Positions 21,667 to 33,533 of a stretch of 64,000 nucleotides of DNA are shown one piece after another. This DNA is from Papaver somniferum (taxonomy: Eukaryota; Streptophyta; Magnoliopsida; Ranunculales; Papaveraceae): contig NC_039359.1 in the NCBI RefSeq assembly GCF_003573695.1, positions 139,711,939 to 139,775,938 on the forward strand. Reading direction: 5' to 3'. The position numbers were made by a program, and so were the translations under genes. Under the pieces are notes generated by a model. That model did no database searches. It was not told the origin of the DNA and worked only from the letters and a program-made list of their open reading frames with translations. Numbering within the stretch: the stretch's first letter is position 1; each line of letters begins with the position of its first letter.

Positions 21667-24600
21667 ATGACCAATTCCCAAGCTGACGACGCCTCGAGGG
21701 AAGAGATGTGCGTTGATGATGGTATTTCCAGAGATGAGACATGCATGGATGAAACTTTCATTGGGGGAGACGAAGACGAAATCCCTGGGATTAAGAATGT
21801 CCCGAACATAGATGATGCATTCTTTGAAAAAGATATTCCAGGAGCTGAGCAACATTTGAAATCCCCAGTGTATCGTCTTTTGATAAATCCCAGAACTATT
21901 ACTCAGAAGAAATTTGTGACTCCTAAGACAGTGATTCGATTTTTTCTTGAACGGGGGATCTTCACCTCATCAATCATAGAGTTTAAGCTTTCTCGACGAC
22001 CTTTGGAGAAATTTTCCGGCTGGGCGAGGCATATGTTGGGTTTTCCTCATGTGAGGACTATGCTCGACCAGGCGCAGGTGACGAGAGCTATTCAAGATTC
22101 TGGAGAGTTGTTCATTTACAATGACGCAAGTGGTATTGTGGATCTATTTGCTCGCTGGTGCATTCCCACTCACACTTTCATATGTAGATGGGGAGAGTTT
22201 ACCATTACCTTGGAAGACGTGGCAGCTCTGATGCATCTCCCGATCACGGGCAATCTTCCTGGGGATATTTCAGATGAGAAGACCGTCGTTTCTTATGTCT
22301 TGACAGCTGCAATGGAGGAAGCGAATAAGGCTGGTAGTAAAGGATGTTATGCTTCCTGGTTGACACACTGGTGGCCCAAAGACGAGGTTTCTGATAAACC
22401 CATCGACGGTATGTTACCCATTGCTGCTTTTTTATGTTTATGGTTGTCCAGAGACGTTTTTGAAGATAGTGGAAACTTGTTGAAGACTTTTGTGATTACC
22501 TTTGCTATTAAGATGGCTCAAGGTGAGCAACTTCCGATAGGTAGTTTATTCTTAGTCTCCTTGAATTACAACCTGGACTCCTTGATTATAGACTCCAGTG
22601 TGTCGAACGGCTCTATGAAGATTGAGTGTTATGCCAACACGATGTTTCTCCAAGCTTTGATGTGGGAGCACCTTAAGAATTATGCACCTACTTCACGTAA
22701 TGTTATGCAAGGACCGAATACTGATGCGCGCCATACTTTCCCTGAGAAAGATAACGCTAGGATCATGTGTTGGTCCACAAATAAACCTCGTTCTAAAATA
22801 CGCTTCATTGATGTGTTAGATGAAGAATCTGAGTTCAATTTTCGCCCTTGGGTGTCAGTCCATGATTATATTTCTTATCCGATGACTTTCAATACTGGAG
22901 AAAGCACGAGTTTGACGTCTGGTGCGCATCTGAGTGATGGCGAAAGATCTTTCATGTTGAGTTGAACCCCTGGTCATTTGCTATCAGCCACGTTTGGAGA
23001 TCTTTCAGTGGAGGAGTATAATATTGATAGAGCAGCTCGACAAATAGGTATGGATCAGTGTGTTCCAACCATACGGAGAAGGAAGCCATCAGTTGAGCAA
23101 CTCAGGACTCATGTGGATCATACTCACGTGGAAGGGAGAAGCTACTGGTTTCCTGGTTCTGATAGATTCTCCTATGTAACCCCATGTTATGTAGAATTCT
23201 GGGATCAGCAACTTGGGTGTTTGCGTGGCTTTGTAAGATTTCCCAGACCTCCATTCAAGGATCTTCCTTCGGCTGAGATGATTTCCGGTCGACCAAGATT
23301 GAAGTATCTTTCTGTTGATAAACGAAAGTCTTCTTCAGGATGCTCTCAGGTATGTTTCTTCATATAATCTTCACGAAATTATAAGAACTGTATTCTGATT
23401 ATATTACTGGATTTCACCACAGGACGGTCGTAATATACGACCTCGAATCGGTGTAGATTTCTCAGATACTGAGGCGGTTATTCATGGCGGAGAAGGCAGT
23501 CTTTCCTCCTCTTTCTCTCCCATATTATTAGGATCTTGAAACCGATACTGTTTTTCCGTTGCAGAATTTTTCTCCATCAAGTGCAATTCCTGACTTGAGC
23601 TATGAAGGAGAAGCTGTAAGTATCTCTTCACATTTTCGATTATGATGCTTTATTGATGAAATGCTAATTGTTTGAGAATATTTCCAGGAGGATTTCGTTA
23701 TGGAGATGGAAAGTGCTGCCACTCGACCGTCTCTTGAGAATAGAGACACATGCGGTGCTAAGGATTTGGAGCTGAATGGAAGTAATGATCCTCCCATCGT
23801 TGACACGGACAATCCCAACTCCTTGAATGCTTTGGATACCCCTCAAGTAAGCATATACTATGTACCTTCTTAATAGAAGCATAAAAGTGCTGATTTTTGA
23901 ATGAATGAATGTGAATCCATGTGCGTATATGAAAACTCAGTCAAGTTTCGTCGTCAGAAAATTCGGAACCCAGCTTTTTAGTAGAAATGCCGTAGAATCT
24001 TCGTCCGGAATCGTATTTTTATGATCTTCATGTGAAAATTCAAGCCCGGAAAATTTCCAAGCTTTAACCAGGAAGCGTTTTAAGTTTTGAGCACGTTCAG
24101 GGCCTGAAAAAGGAGAAATAGCAAACTTCCAGGAGACTTCCAGGACTTTTTCAGATTGCGCATCACTTGATATTTTGGCCACATCTACTTGCTCGTTCAT
24201 CGAATTGTCATGAAATTTTGACATGTCGTAGAGGACATCCATACAAAGAGAATGGTATATAACCAATCCTCAAATTCCTTGTAGATTGCTCCCAGTTCGT
24301 CTCTTAGTACAGAGAAGAGTTCAGTTTCTTCAGACGGACTCATCGTAAAACGTGTTTTCATGACTTTTATGTTATTTTCTCGTGCCTTAATGTATTATGA
24401 TGAACCTTGACGATGTTGCCTTGCTGGTATGCTGTGTTTCATAATCTCTTTTGGATTCGTGACTCTAACCTCATGTAATCTTCGTATTAGGTCATAAATA
24501 TCGAAGTTGAGGATACTGGAGCCAACAATGATAACTCTAACCATTATGGAGTTATTGATGAAGAGACAACCATCCCTTAACTTCAAGGCCATGAGAAGGT

Positions 24601-25237
24601 CGCTACTGATGTTATGGAAACCCAGATGGTTGTTGCCTCAGTGATAGGAGAAACCGAGACAGCAGCGGAGAATACCGAAGGAATTATTGCTTTGGTTGTG
24701 GAAGCCGCTCCAGTGACTGAGAACCGTATAATAGTGTATGAATATCCAACTGCAGGAGTTTCTTTTGATCCTCCATTTGACACTTCACTCCCATATCATG
24801 AACTGATCGGTGGATTCAACGTTCCCATTGGATATGCACGCTTGTACGAGACAATATGGAAGAAGTTTGGCCACATGATCGTTGACAGGAATCCTGGGAA
24901 TGCTTATGCTTTAACCATGCAAGTAGGTGTTATCTTGCGTGTATTGAGTGCTATGCGTGCCAGACCTAGGAATATTGTGACTCCAGATATACTCTTTGAT
25001 TGGGAGTTTAACTTGGAGAATTCAGAGAGACTTGGCCTCAACGTGAGATGGCATCGCAAGCAAATAAACATTATCAAGGATTCATGTGAGAAGAACATAC
25101 CCTTTACCAATGATGCTGTGAAGGAAAAGGAGGACAATATTTCCAAGCTGACCGAGGAGTTGAACAAGGAGAGGGCGGCTTTGCAAATCTTGAAGGATGC
25201 TGATGAGCGAAAGCCTTTTCTTGCTGATTTCCTTTAA
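21667..25237 (+). pseudogene. PMD-C: multi-exon plant mobile domain gene inside element C, two in-frame stops
   Basis: Exon 1 (21667-23349) is 1683 bp, exactly the length of PMD-B exon 1. The PMD core has IPTHTFICRWGEFTITLEDV at about residues 164-183, LMHLPITG after it, then AFLCLWLSRDVF and NIDRAARQIGMDQ. TGA at 22963 stands where PMD-B has Cys (SCIRG), so one nonsense change breaks the frame. Later exons by splice signals: one from 23423 (donor unclear), 23565-23615, 23688-23846, and 24491-25237, with a second stop, TAA, at 24578. The tail ends in a Glu/Lys-rich coiled-coil-like segment. Overall it resembles PMD-B along its whole length but is clearly diverged. It is antisense to the element's gag. 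Function is unknown; the stops suggest decay. Confidence 0.75.
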
Positions 25238-25500
25238 TTATCTCTTGAACTTCTGAGAGATGTGAGGTTTATACTCGGGTTTTGATATTTAGATGGTTTT
25301 GGGACTGATGGTTAAGGATTTTCTTGTAGATTTGATAGAGATTTTCTTTTACGAAATATGAACTGAATTTTGATAAGTTGTTGAATTCAAATACTAATTG
25401 CAAGTACTGCAAACGTTTTGGAAGAATTGAAATACAAATGAAAGAAAATACCAAAATGTTAAATCCAAACGCCATGAATGCTTCGAACACCCAATACCTC
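25238..25500. other. Gap between convergent PMD-C and the pol remnant
   Basis: AT-rich, no supported ORF. Confidence 0.5.
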
Positions 25501-26786
25501 AAATGTCCAATAATTTCAGATAAACGCCTTGAGCCAATTATCGTGAATTACTGGCAGGGTTCTGTCATCTGTGTTGATCAATTTGTAGTATCCTCCGTCC
25601 ACGGACTTAGCGACTATGAATGGTCATTCCCAATTGGAGTTCCTTGTAGAATGAAAACCGCGTTGAACTGCTTTGAGAACCAGGTCCCCGTCATGAAACT
25701 TGTTAGGCTTGGTCGATCGTGCCTTGAATATCTTCCGCTGATTCAGAATTTCATGTTCGACGAAATTCCACGATTGTGGCACATATAGACACTCGCGCGG
25801 AAGAGAGTATCCAGCATAGTGTTGATCATGCTTAGCCAGGTCTTCAACAATAAACCTCTCGATAAAGTGACCAATTTGAAGAAGTTCTGAACCCAACCAT
25901 TGGGTGTAATATTGTTGAGGTGAAGTTACCCACTCGTAGCTTTTGATGACTGCTAAATTGTTCATGGGAGAAGTCCCTGGACCATAGTAGCGTATCTGAA
26001 CATTGGTAATATTGGAGCATGAGGAGGAATAAGATTTGCCTGAGCTTGAAACCTTCTGAAAAAGGTGTGCGGATTTTCTCCAAGTTCCTGCGTAAGTCTC
26101 ATCAGAGTTTTTACTTCTTCCAGATGTTCAAATGGTGGTGCGTCCTCTGCTTCGTCTTCCGACTCGGAATCCTTGTCGATAACAGGATGTGTTGAAGGCA
26201 TCGTTATCCTTCCAGCATGAATCCAAGTTCTTCCAAGGACCATGTCATATCCAGGGTCTTCTCGGATTATGAAAAACTTGGCCTTAGTGCAGATCAATCT
26301 TTCCGCAACTTTGAGAGTGATGAACCCGTATGCGTCTCTGGAGATTCCTTCATGGTCCCTGATTGTTATGGGAGCGTGGGTGGCTTCCTATCGATTAATA
26401 CCAGCAGCTCTGAGAGTTTTCAAAGGGATGATGTTGACAGTGGTACCAACATCGACGAACGCCCTCTTGAACTCGTTTCCTTTAATGTGCACTGTGGTGA
26501 GCAGTCCCCAATCATACATTTCTTTGTCAGTGGCTGAGGGTTCGGTGGTGGTCTCTTGGATCAGCAGATGTTTTCCGGACACAATGTGGTTCAGTGCAAC
26601 AAACATGTCTTTCCTTTGAGCTTTCGAAAGATACAACAAATTGCAGACATTTCGATCAGAGATTGGACCGCTTTATTGACAGGAGGTTCAGAGGTGGTAA
26701 AAGTTTGACTGGGAGGGGTTTTTTGTGTACTCCCTCAGTCCCCAGGTTGAGCTCTCCTGATTCGACCCTTTCTTTGAATATGCGCT
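25501..26786 (-). pseudogene. pol: Pol remnant of element C: protease and integrase C-terminus only
   Basis: Reading leftwards from gag, 26639-26388 resembles the retropepsin of gypsy elements, but the active-site triad appears as D-V-G-T instead of a D-(T/G)-G-(S/A) form. The next frame (26297-25962) has MVLGRTWIH, the usual protease end. After a frame change, 25700-25500 has FHDGDLVLKAV and, past a stop, YYKLINTDD-like text, typical of the integrase C-terminus. No YxDD reverse transcriptase motif lies between, so a large internal deletion is inferred. The Glu-rich segment in the middle (about 26190-25750) is not identified. Confidence 0.65.
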
Positions 26787-28244
26787 TCAAATTTTGCAAT
26801 CACTTGTGGGATGGCTAACGTATCTATAGAAGCGGAAATACCGAGGATTTTCCACGGCTTCTTCAGTTGGTTCCTTCTTGACATAACGCAATTTGATTGC
26901 ACCATCTTGGATCCAATCATCGAGTAGTCCATTAACTTCTTTCATTAAACAGGGAAAATCAGGTGCTTCTGGATCTTCCGTATGATGAGGAGGGACTTTC
27001 GAATTCTCCTTCTTGTGTGCCTTTGAAGGGGTGGAGGAAGTCTGCTTGTGTTGTGGTTCTGCTTTTCGCTTACTCCCTTCTGTAACAGCATTTGTTGAAG
27101 GTTGCAGGTTGTACTGCTTGTTGATCAAACTCATGCTTCCTCGAGTGTCTTTTGAATCCTTAGTCTTTGTAGACTTTGTTCTTTCCAAAAGAGCGGGTGC
27201 AGTGGTTGCAAACCTCTTCGCAGCTTCGTGAAGCTCTGAGAAAGTCTGGAATCGAATATTCTCCAGCAAGGCCCTGTAGACCGGGAGCATGCCATTGATG
27301 CACAAGTCCACCAATTGTTGCTCCGTGACGTTTGGGTCGTGACAATCCAGGGCTTGGACTCTGAACCTTTTCATATAATCATTGGGATTTTCACTGACCC
27401 TCTGAAACATTCTTCCAAGGTCGGAGAGGGTGACTTGTTCTGACACGAAGAAGTATTTCATGTAGAATGCGTTAACCATTTCTCCCCAATTGTTGATGGT
27501 CCCTGGTGTGATGTTGTTATACCAGGTGTATGCCCTGCCTTTCAGATATTTTAAGAATTCCTTGAGACGAACGACATGATTATGTTCATGTTCTCCCATG
27601 GCTTCGAGAAAACGAGAGACATGTTCCCGAGCATTGCCAGTTCCATCATACAAGGTGAAAGTTGGAGAAACGTAACCTTTGGGGAGTGGAATCCTCTGCG
27701 TAGCAGCAGGATAAGGAGGTTGATGACGATGGTCATGCAATGTCTTGTCTTTTCCACGGTTCTCCAAGAGGTGCTCCAGATCCTCGCGAGTAATGAAGTT
27801 CGATGATCCCTTCGTTGATGAGTTGTCTGCAGCAGTTTTGCGGACTTCGTCTTCTTCTACTGTATGGATTGGAATTACTTCAGGATCGTCGTCTGAGGAT
27901 TTCTCCTTCTCCTTTCCCTTCTCTTGAGTTTTCTCTGACATCTTTTCAGTAAGAGTTTTGAGATAATTACACAGCTCCTTCTGTGCAGCAGCCATGTCAG
28001 TCCGATTCTTTGCAAGAGTCTCCTGCGCTTTGATAAGATCAACAATGGTAGGTGGTGGATCTCCTCTGACTTCTTCAGGGTGTCGTCCGGATAGTGGATG
28101 ACCTTCGGCGTGAGGAGGAGTAATTTCACCACCATCAGTGTTGGAGGTGGGAATTGTCTCCGAGATATTCTGATTGTTTTTGTTGTTAGTGCTAGCACGG
28201 TTTGTGTTAGGATTCGTAACTGAACCTGACATGAGATCAACCAT
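26787..28244 (-). CDS. gag: Gag protein of element C
   Basis: The open frame reaches back into the LTR, but the first ATGs after the primer-binding site are at 28244 (MVDLMSGSV) and 28232. The protein has an acidic, Lys/Glu-rich N-terminal third with coiled-coil character, then a retrotransposon gag domain (FTLYDGTGNAREHVSRFLEAM, KGRAYTWYNN, MFQRVSENPNDYMKRF), then a basic linker, and a C-terminal knuckle reading FRFYRYVSHPTSDC, where the first Cys of the family pattern is replaced by Phe. About 485 residues with no internal stop, so it is the best preserved protein of the nest. It would form the particle shell; the damaged knuckle may reduce RNA packaging. Confidence 0.8.
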   Translation of the reverse strand: MVDLMSGSVTNPNTNRASTNNKNNQNISETIPTSNTDGGEITPPHAEGHPLSGRHPEEVRGDPPPTIVDLIKAQETLAKNRTDMAAAQKELCNYLKTLTEKMSEKTQEKGKEKEKSSDDDPEVIPIHTVEEDEVRKTAADNSSTKGSSNFITREDLEHLLENRGKDKTLHDHRHQPPYPAATQRIPLPKGYVSPTFTLYDGTGNAREHVSRFLEAMGEHEHNHVVRLKEFLKYLKGRAYTWYNNITPGTINNWGEMVNAFYMKYFFVSEQVTLSDLGRMFQRVSENPNDYMKRFRVQALDCHDPNVTEQQLVDLCINGMLPVYRALLENIRFQTFSELHEAAKRFATTAPALLERTKSTKTKDSKDTRGSMSLINKQYNLQPSTNAVTEGSKRKAEPQHKQTSSTPSKAHKKENSKVPPHHTEDPEAPDFPCLMKEVNGLLDDWIQDGAIKLRYVKKEPTEEAVENPRYFRFYRYVSHPTSDCKI

Positions 28245-28283
28245 CTTGTGAAATTGTGAGATTGCAACCGAGAGAATGATATC

Positions 28284-28299
28284 CCACTGTGGTCGCCAA
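28284..28299 (-). other. Primer-binding-site-like sequence of element C
   Basis: The minus strand reads TTGGCGACCACAGTGG two bases inside the right LTR, nearly identical to element B. Confidence 0.65.
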
Positions 28300-28722
28300 T
28301 CTGTAGATGGGGAAAAACGATTTGCTGGTTTTAAAGGAATTGAGGAGACGACCGTACGGAGGAGACTCCTCGAACCGAGCGAAATGTTAAACGTCACACA
28401 GATGCACCGCTGCAAAGGGGGTGCTTTATATTCGAGAGATCAATCTTTAGTACTCCGGCCTAAATCAAGACAATGACCGTTCCAGAGTAAATTCGGTCAC
28501 AAGAGAGGATGGGTTGATCTATAGGAGGGAAGCTGGGAAATGTGTGGAATCAATGGTGATCAAAGATTATGGGTGTGTGAATTCTGAATATGATAAACTC
28601 TGAATGATTGAAATTGTTCAATTGAGAGTAGTTGCTCAATTGATGAGTTGGTGATCTCGTGTTGTCGATGAGAAGTGAGACTGATGATACTGTTGATACT
28701 GATGATTCAATCATGATTCATA

Positions 28723-28734
28723 GACTTATTTATA
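28723..28734 (-). promoter_or_regulatory. TATA box of the element C 5' LTR
   Basis: TATAAATAAGTC on the minus strand, conserved in the left LTR at 17191-17200. Predicted transcripts run leftwards into gag. Confidence 0.5.
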
Positions 28735-30029
28735 TTGCTGGAATTTTAGACACCATGACCCCATGAAGTGTGACAGTTGATGGAATCAAGGAGTGAGGAA
28801 GTGGGGATCGTGTTTGAAACCAGTTGCTCAACGTGTGGAGACTTGGTCGATTTTCCACCCACTACCTCGTGAATTCCTTCAACTGATTGCACGACTTGCT
28901 CACATTCCATCGTGTGTTTGAACACACGTGTCGTAGACCGCCAGACCAAAACCCTAAGTGATATCCACCCAAAGTGACACGATTGACGTCTCGTGGTTTG
29001 TTAGTCAATTGACGACTTCGTGGTTTGATGGGACGATGAGTCCATGTAGTTGCTGAGTTGAACATGATGTTCTGAAACTCATGAGTTTACCATGTCAAGA
29101 GACAGAGGTATAGTTCTTACGCTGAAGTGAGCAAGTATTGCTCATTCGATGGACCGTTGAATATTGATTGTTGAACCAATATTCCTTGGTTTGAGCAAAT
29201 ATTTATCATCTGAGAAAGTGTTGCTCATGTGATGATTTGTTGAATATTTGATCGTCTGAACATGTGTTGCTCATCTGATGGATTATTGGAAGCGTACCAA
29301 AAATATTAATTAGAATACTGGTCGTTGAACCGAGCATAATTAATAAAATTAATGACCATGAGGTCGTCGTAAATCACTAAGGTTGCAATCTGGAATGATG
29401 ATCCTTGGACTCAGAAACCCTAATTTGATCAATTGATGATCAATTCATGGTTCGTCAGAATTTTAACCATGGGACGAAGGAGGGAATGACTACATGGGAC
29501 CGTGGATCAACCATGTAGTGTCCATATGCTCACGTGATCAAATACAAAGAACTCCTGAAGAGTTGACGATTTGTTGGTGAAAGAATGATCAAATGCTGGT
29601 TTAATCATTTATTCGAAAATGCTCGTCTGAGCCTTAGGTGAGAAAACCTAATTAATTATGACGGAATGAGGAACCGACCATGGGGTCATGAAACCGTCCC
29701 TGGGTAGTCACGTGACCGCCTGATGATCACTTCATGAAAATCCAAAGTGTTTGGAAGAGTCTTGGACCTAATACGTGCAATTGTGCAAATTAGGTCAAAA
29801 CCGTGAAACTTGATGGGACCGGCTTCTATAAGCCAAAGAGCCAATCTTGGTCGGTCAATATAGCGCGCTCCTGTTCCCAAGGCGTCTGCGTCTCAGTCCT
29901 GAGAATTTTGATATTGTCTGGCGTGCAATTGGGCATCCATTCAAGAAAATATGCCAAAATTAGGGTTTCGACGAAACTGAGGAAAACACCATGAGATGAT
30001 AGAAAATAATTATAAAATAAGGAATACGG

Positions 30030-30860
30030 AGGTGTGGGACTGCCGAAGCCAAGGCATGGTCGGTCGGTCGTGGCCACGGTCCCGTGGTGCCTTTTCCTTA
30101 ATTTTATAATATTTTTCATGATTTTATGAAAATATCATGGATTTAAAGAGTTTTGATGAATTTAGGGAGTTTCCCTGAAGTGAAGGAGTTTTCACGAGTT
30201 CAAGGAAGCAAAAATATTAAAATAATAAAAACAAGGGCGTGTGGGGCCGTGGGAGGCATGGCCGGCTGGCTAGGGACCGGTCCCGCAAGTTTTCATAATT
30301 TTATATATTTTTTTAATGTATTTTTCATGATTTGGAGGAAATTTTCCTAATTTGAGAGAAAAACCATGAAATCAAGGAATTTGATAAATTCAAGGAAAAT
30401 AAAATAAATAATAATAAAATAAAAGGGCGTGTGGGACCGGTTAGGGCATGGTCGGCCGGCTAGGGCCCGGTCCCACAAGTTTTTCATAAATTTATATTAT
30501 TTATTTCCTAATTTTTGCAAAATACCATGAAATCAAGGAGTTTTTTCATGAAATCAGAGAAATAATAATAATAATAAAAAAAAAATGAGGAACCATAAGG
30601 TGTGGGGCCGGCTGGGACCAAGGCATGGCCGGTTGGCCAATGGTCACGCCACACATTATTTTTCCTTAATTTTATATTATTTTCATGGGTTTATGAAAAC
30701 ACCATGAAGTCGAGGAGTTTCCTTGAGACGAAGGAGATTTGTTCAAATGAAAGGATTTTCATCAGATGAAGGAAAATAATAAAAATATGATAAAATATAA
30801 AACCGGCGTGGGATTGGTCATGGAAAGGTCAACCAGTCAATGAGTCCAATCCCTTGGCGC
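30030..30860. repeat. GC-hairpin tandem array, right LTR copy
   Basis: Five cores collinear with 18499-19310; the third core again pairs GTGGGACCGG with CCGGTCCCAC. Confidence 0.8.
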
Positions 30861-31094
30861 CTTTGTCAATATTTTGATTATTTATTATTTTCTTCCTATT
30901 TTGCAATAAGTTAATCGTTTCGTCGTATTTTGAAATACTCGTTCGTGCGGTGACTGTTAGTGCATTGTCGTTGAATACACTTTCACCACATAAATCGAGG
31001 CTTACTTAGAGGTAGCTCAGACGCCCGGTTGTTGATTATTTATTACTAATTATGTAATTCAGTGGAGAATAATTCACAAAACTAAGTAATAAGA

Positions 31095-31435
31095 TGTTTA
31101 TTATTAATTCATAGGATCAGCTGAGGATTCGACTACGGATTCAGAATAATAAAATGAGCATTACCATTCTATGGGATCGTAGATTCGACCATAGAATCAG
31201 AGTAATTAAGTTTTATCTATTACCACTTATGAGACCAGTTGTGGATTCGATCATGAAATAGGAGTAATGAGATAGTATAGTTATTGCTATTCTATGAGAT
31301 CAAGTCGTGGATTCGATCATAGAATCAGAACAATTGTTTATTTCCATTTCATGGGACCAGTCGTGTATTCGGCCATGGAATAGGAGCAATTATTATTGCC
31401 ATTCCATGGGACCAGTCGTGGATTCGACCATGGAA
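31095..31435. repeat. Palindromic array, right LTR copy (six units)
   Basis: It matches 19554-19835 but has one additional unit near 31396-31435 with ATTCCATGG and CCATGGAAT arms. Confidence 0.85.
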
Positions 31436-31905
31436 TAGGAGCAATAATAGATTATTCTGGGAATTCAGTAGTGAATGTCACGACAGAATTAATCTTAATT
31501 AGGAATAATTAACTTTGTGGCTTTATAATAGCAGAGCAAGCTGTCTCGGAGCATTAATTATCCCGATGTGAGCTTGTCTATAAGTCATATCCTTTATATA
31601 GCCAGGGTAAACTCGTTGTTTGTTCCTGAAGACGTTATCGCTCTATACTAGCAGAGCAAGTTGTCTAGGAGCCGTCCATCTCGTGATAATATATAGAAAT
31701 AATCACTGAAAGTGTTCAGTATTCATGAGATATGTCGTTGTCTGGCCGTGAGACTACATATCTACATGTGCTCTGAGAGAAAGTACTCTCCGTTGAGAAT
31801 TCATGAGATATCCGTGCCTCTATACTCATGTCTGATTGCTGGATCAGAGGCTCGTATAATCATGAGTTTACGATTTTAGCCCTTGTTGAAAATCCACCAT
31901 CTACA

Positions 31906-32957
31906 GCTACTTTGGCCGGACGAATTTGCATGCTATGCTCTTCGTATGAACTGGCCGACCACGTGGGACCCACATTGGGCGGGTGGTGAACATGGTGATA
32001 CCTGACCGACGGTCCTGGGTGTAATCTAAGCCATCCAATCATGCTTGCGAAGTTGGATGGTCGTGATCAATTTGGATTTCCACGGTTTCCTAAAGAATCA
32101 CTCCAACCATGTTTGGGCAATCGTTTATTACTCCATAGCTTGGTTGTGGGAGAACCGATCAGGTAGGTGGAAAGTAGGCCCGCCAAGGGGCGTACCAACA
32201 CTTCGCCAATTGATCGCGGGACAATCCAATCCGTCCAACCGTACTTGCGAAGTTGGACGGTCACGACTTATTTTGAGGCCATTTTTGACAGTCCTGTGCA
32301 TGCTAGCCACTCCATGCCTGCTCGACCATCCTATTCAGGGATGGCGTTTGGCGTCTATTTGGGGGTAAGGCATGCGTTCGACCATCCAGGGCATAACCGG
32401 TCCACTGGTAGTCATTGTGGTGATAGCCTGCTCCTACTGAGGATCGTCTAGGCTATCGAATCATGCGGCCAACCTGCGTGGTCATGATTATTTCCGAGAC
32501 TGGCAAGAGCAGTCCAGATTATACTCAATCGGGCTAGTATAACACACCGAGAGGAATGCTCAATCGAGCTAGTATAACACACCGAGAGATAGCCTGTACG
32601 GGCATTTCGTGCATGCCTCACTATTGACACTCGGGGATTCGTGTTACCCTGTTAGGAGCAACACTCATTCCTCATGCCGCATCAACAGTGAGGGTTCTTG
32701 GGAACAGCACAGGAAATACAAGGCTAATAAAGCATTATTTAATAATGCTATAAATCCACAGAAAATCGGGATTGTTGCTACATGCTCCGTTCCGGGTGTA
32801 TTTAATTCACAGGTATTGTTGCCACATGCTCCATGCTAGGTGAATTAATAAAGTGAAGAAGTATTCATCACTCAAATGGCTTTATCCGTTATAGGATGTC
32901 AGCCTATTAAATTCGGCTTTTACAAGTTTAGCCTTAAACGAAAATCCACCATCAACA
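31906..32957 (-). repeat. Right (5') LTR of element B, right part (with GCTAC duplication)
   Basis: GCTAC at 31906-31910 is the second target-site copy of element C. From 31911 the sequence continues the left LTR of element B (from about 8832) to CCATCAACA at 32957. The 30-bp motif is present twice (32524-32588). Confidence 0.9.
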
Positions 32958-33533
32958 CATGTATCTTTAAACTCCTTGATGAATGTTGTTAGTTTCGGCT
33001 ATATGATTGCATCTAAATAAGATGTTGTGTGTTTCTTTCTCTCAGTCATGAAATGCCTCTTACGGAAATTTCATTATGATCCCGTTCTTGTACCTTTGCC
33101 AATTTTATTGACAAAAAGGGAGAGAATTAATATGTAGTTCATACTACAAATACATATGGTTTTCGGATCATTGTGTAAGGGGGAGTGGTTTTCATGTGAG
33201 ATGGAGTATTGACTAAGGGGGAGTGATACATATCACCATAGTATTATTGTTGAAGTTGTGATACAATTGGACTTCCACACTATGTAATAATACTACGACA
33301 TTGTATAAAAATGATCGATACCTATGCTTTCTCATTGTTATAGCTACGGATCTTCAACAACGGTGATGCTAAACTTACAACCTTTGGGATCATTTGAGTA
33401 CTTGGAAGTGACGAAGATTTTGAGGAATGTTGAAGATTAGACATGTGGAATAGGAGCTACTAAAGTTTCATTATCTTTTTTGTATTCCATATGTATTGAT
33501 AGTTTTGCCACTAAAATTGACAAAGGGGGAGAT
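32958..33533 (+). mobile_element. Element A internal 3' end with purine tract
   Basis: Host copia sequence resumes (GTATCTTTAAACTCC) and is collinear with elements near 45250-44672 in reverse. AAAGGGGGAGAT at 33522-33533 is the polypurine tract, directly before the 3' LTR. No ORF. Confidence 0.85.

Larger units (their letters stand above)
16768..31905 (-). mobile_element. Element C: non-autonomous Tat-type Ty3/gypsy element with gag, protease remnant and antisense PMD gene
   Basis: It is bounded by TGTAGATGG and CCATCTACA with perfect GCTAC duplications. LTRs are 3532 and 3604 bp. A primer-binding-site-like sequence abuts the right LTR, so it reads right to left: gag (28244-26787), a decayed protease (about 26640-26090), the C-terminal end of integrase (about 25700-25500), then the PMD gene on the opposite strand (21667-25237). 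Reverse transcriptase, RNase H and the integrase core are missing. It is the youngest layer of the nest by position. Confidence 0.88.
28302..31905 (-). repeat. Right (5') LTR of element C
   Basis: It starts TGTAGATGG and ends ACCATCTACA, collinear with the left LTR. It is longer mainly through one additional palindromic unit and small insertions. Confidence 0.92.
7351..32957 (-). mobile_element. Element B: non-autonomous Tat-type Ty3/gypsy element carrying an antisense PMD gene
   Basis: It begins TGTTTATGGG and ends CCATCAACA, with likely target duplications CTTGT and CATGT (one mismatch). A primer-binding-site-like sequence on the minus strand abuts the right LTR, so the element reads right to left. 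The internal region (9916-15280) holds a gag remnant on the minus strand and a PMD gene on the plus strand. No protease, reverse transcriptase, RNase H or integrase was seen. The gag C-terminus has the same CHYH...HPT..C knuckle type as the Tat-like element at 49018-54214, which supports the lineage call. Element C splits its right LTR. Confidence 0.8.

Noticed and set aside
23937..24266. 109-codon minus-strand ORF
   Set aside because: It falls in the long PMD-C intron (23847-24490) and has no homologue in element B.
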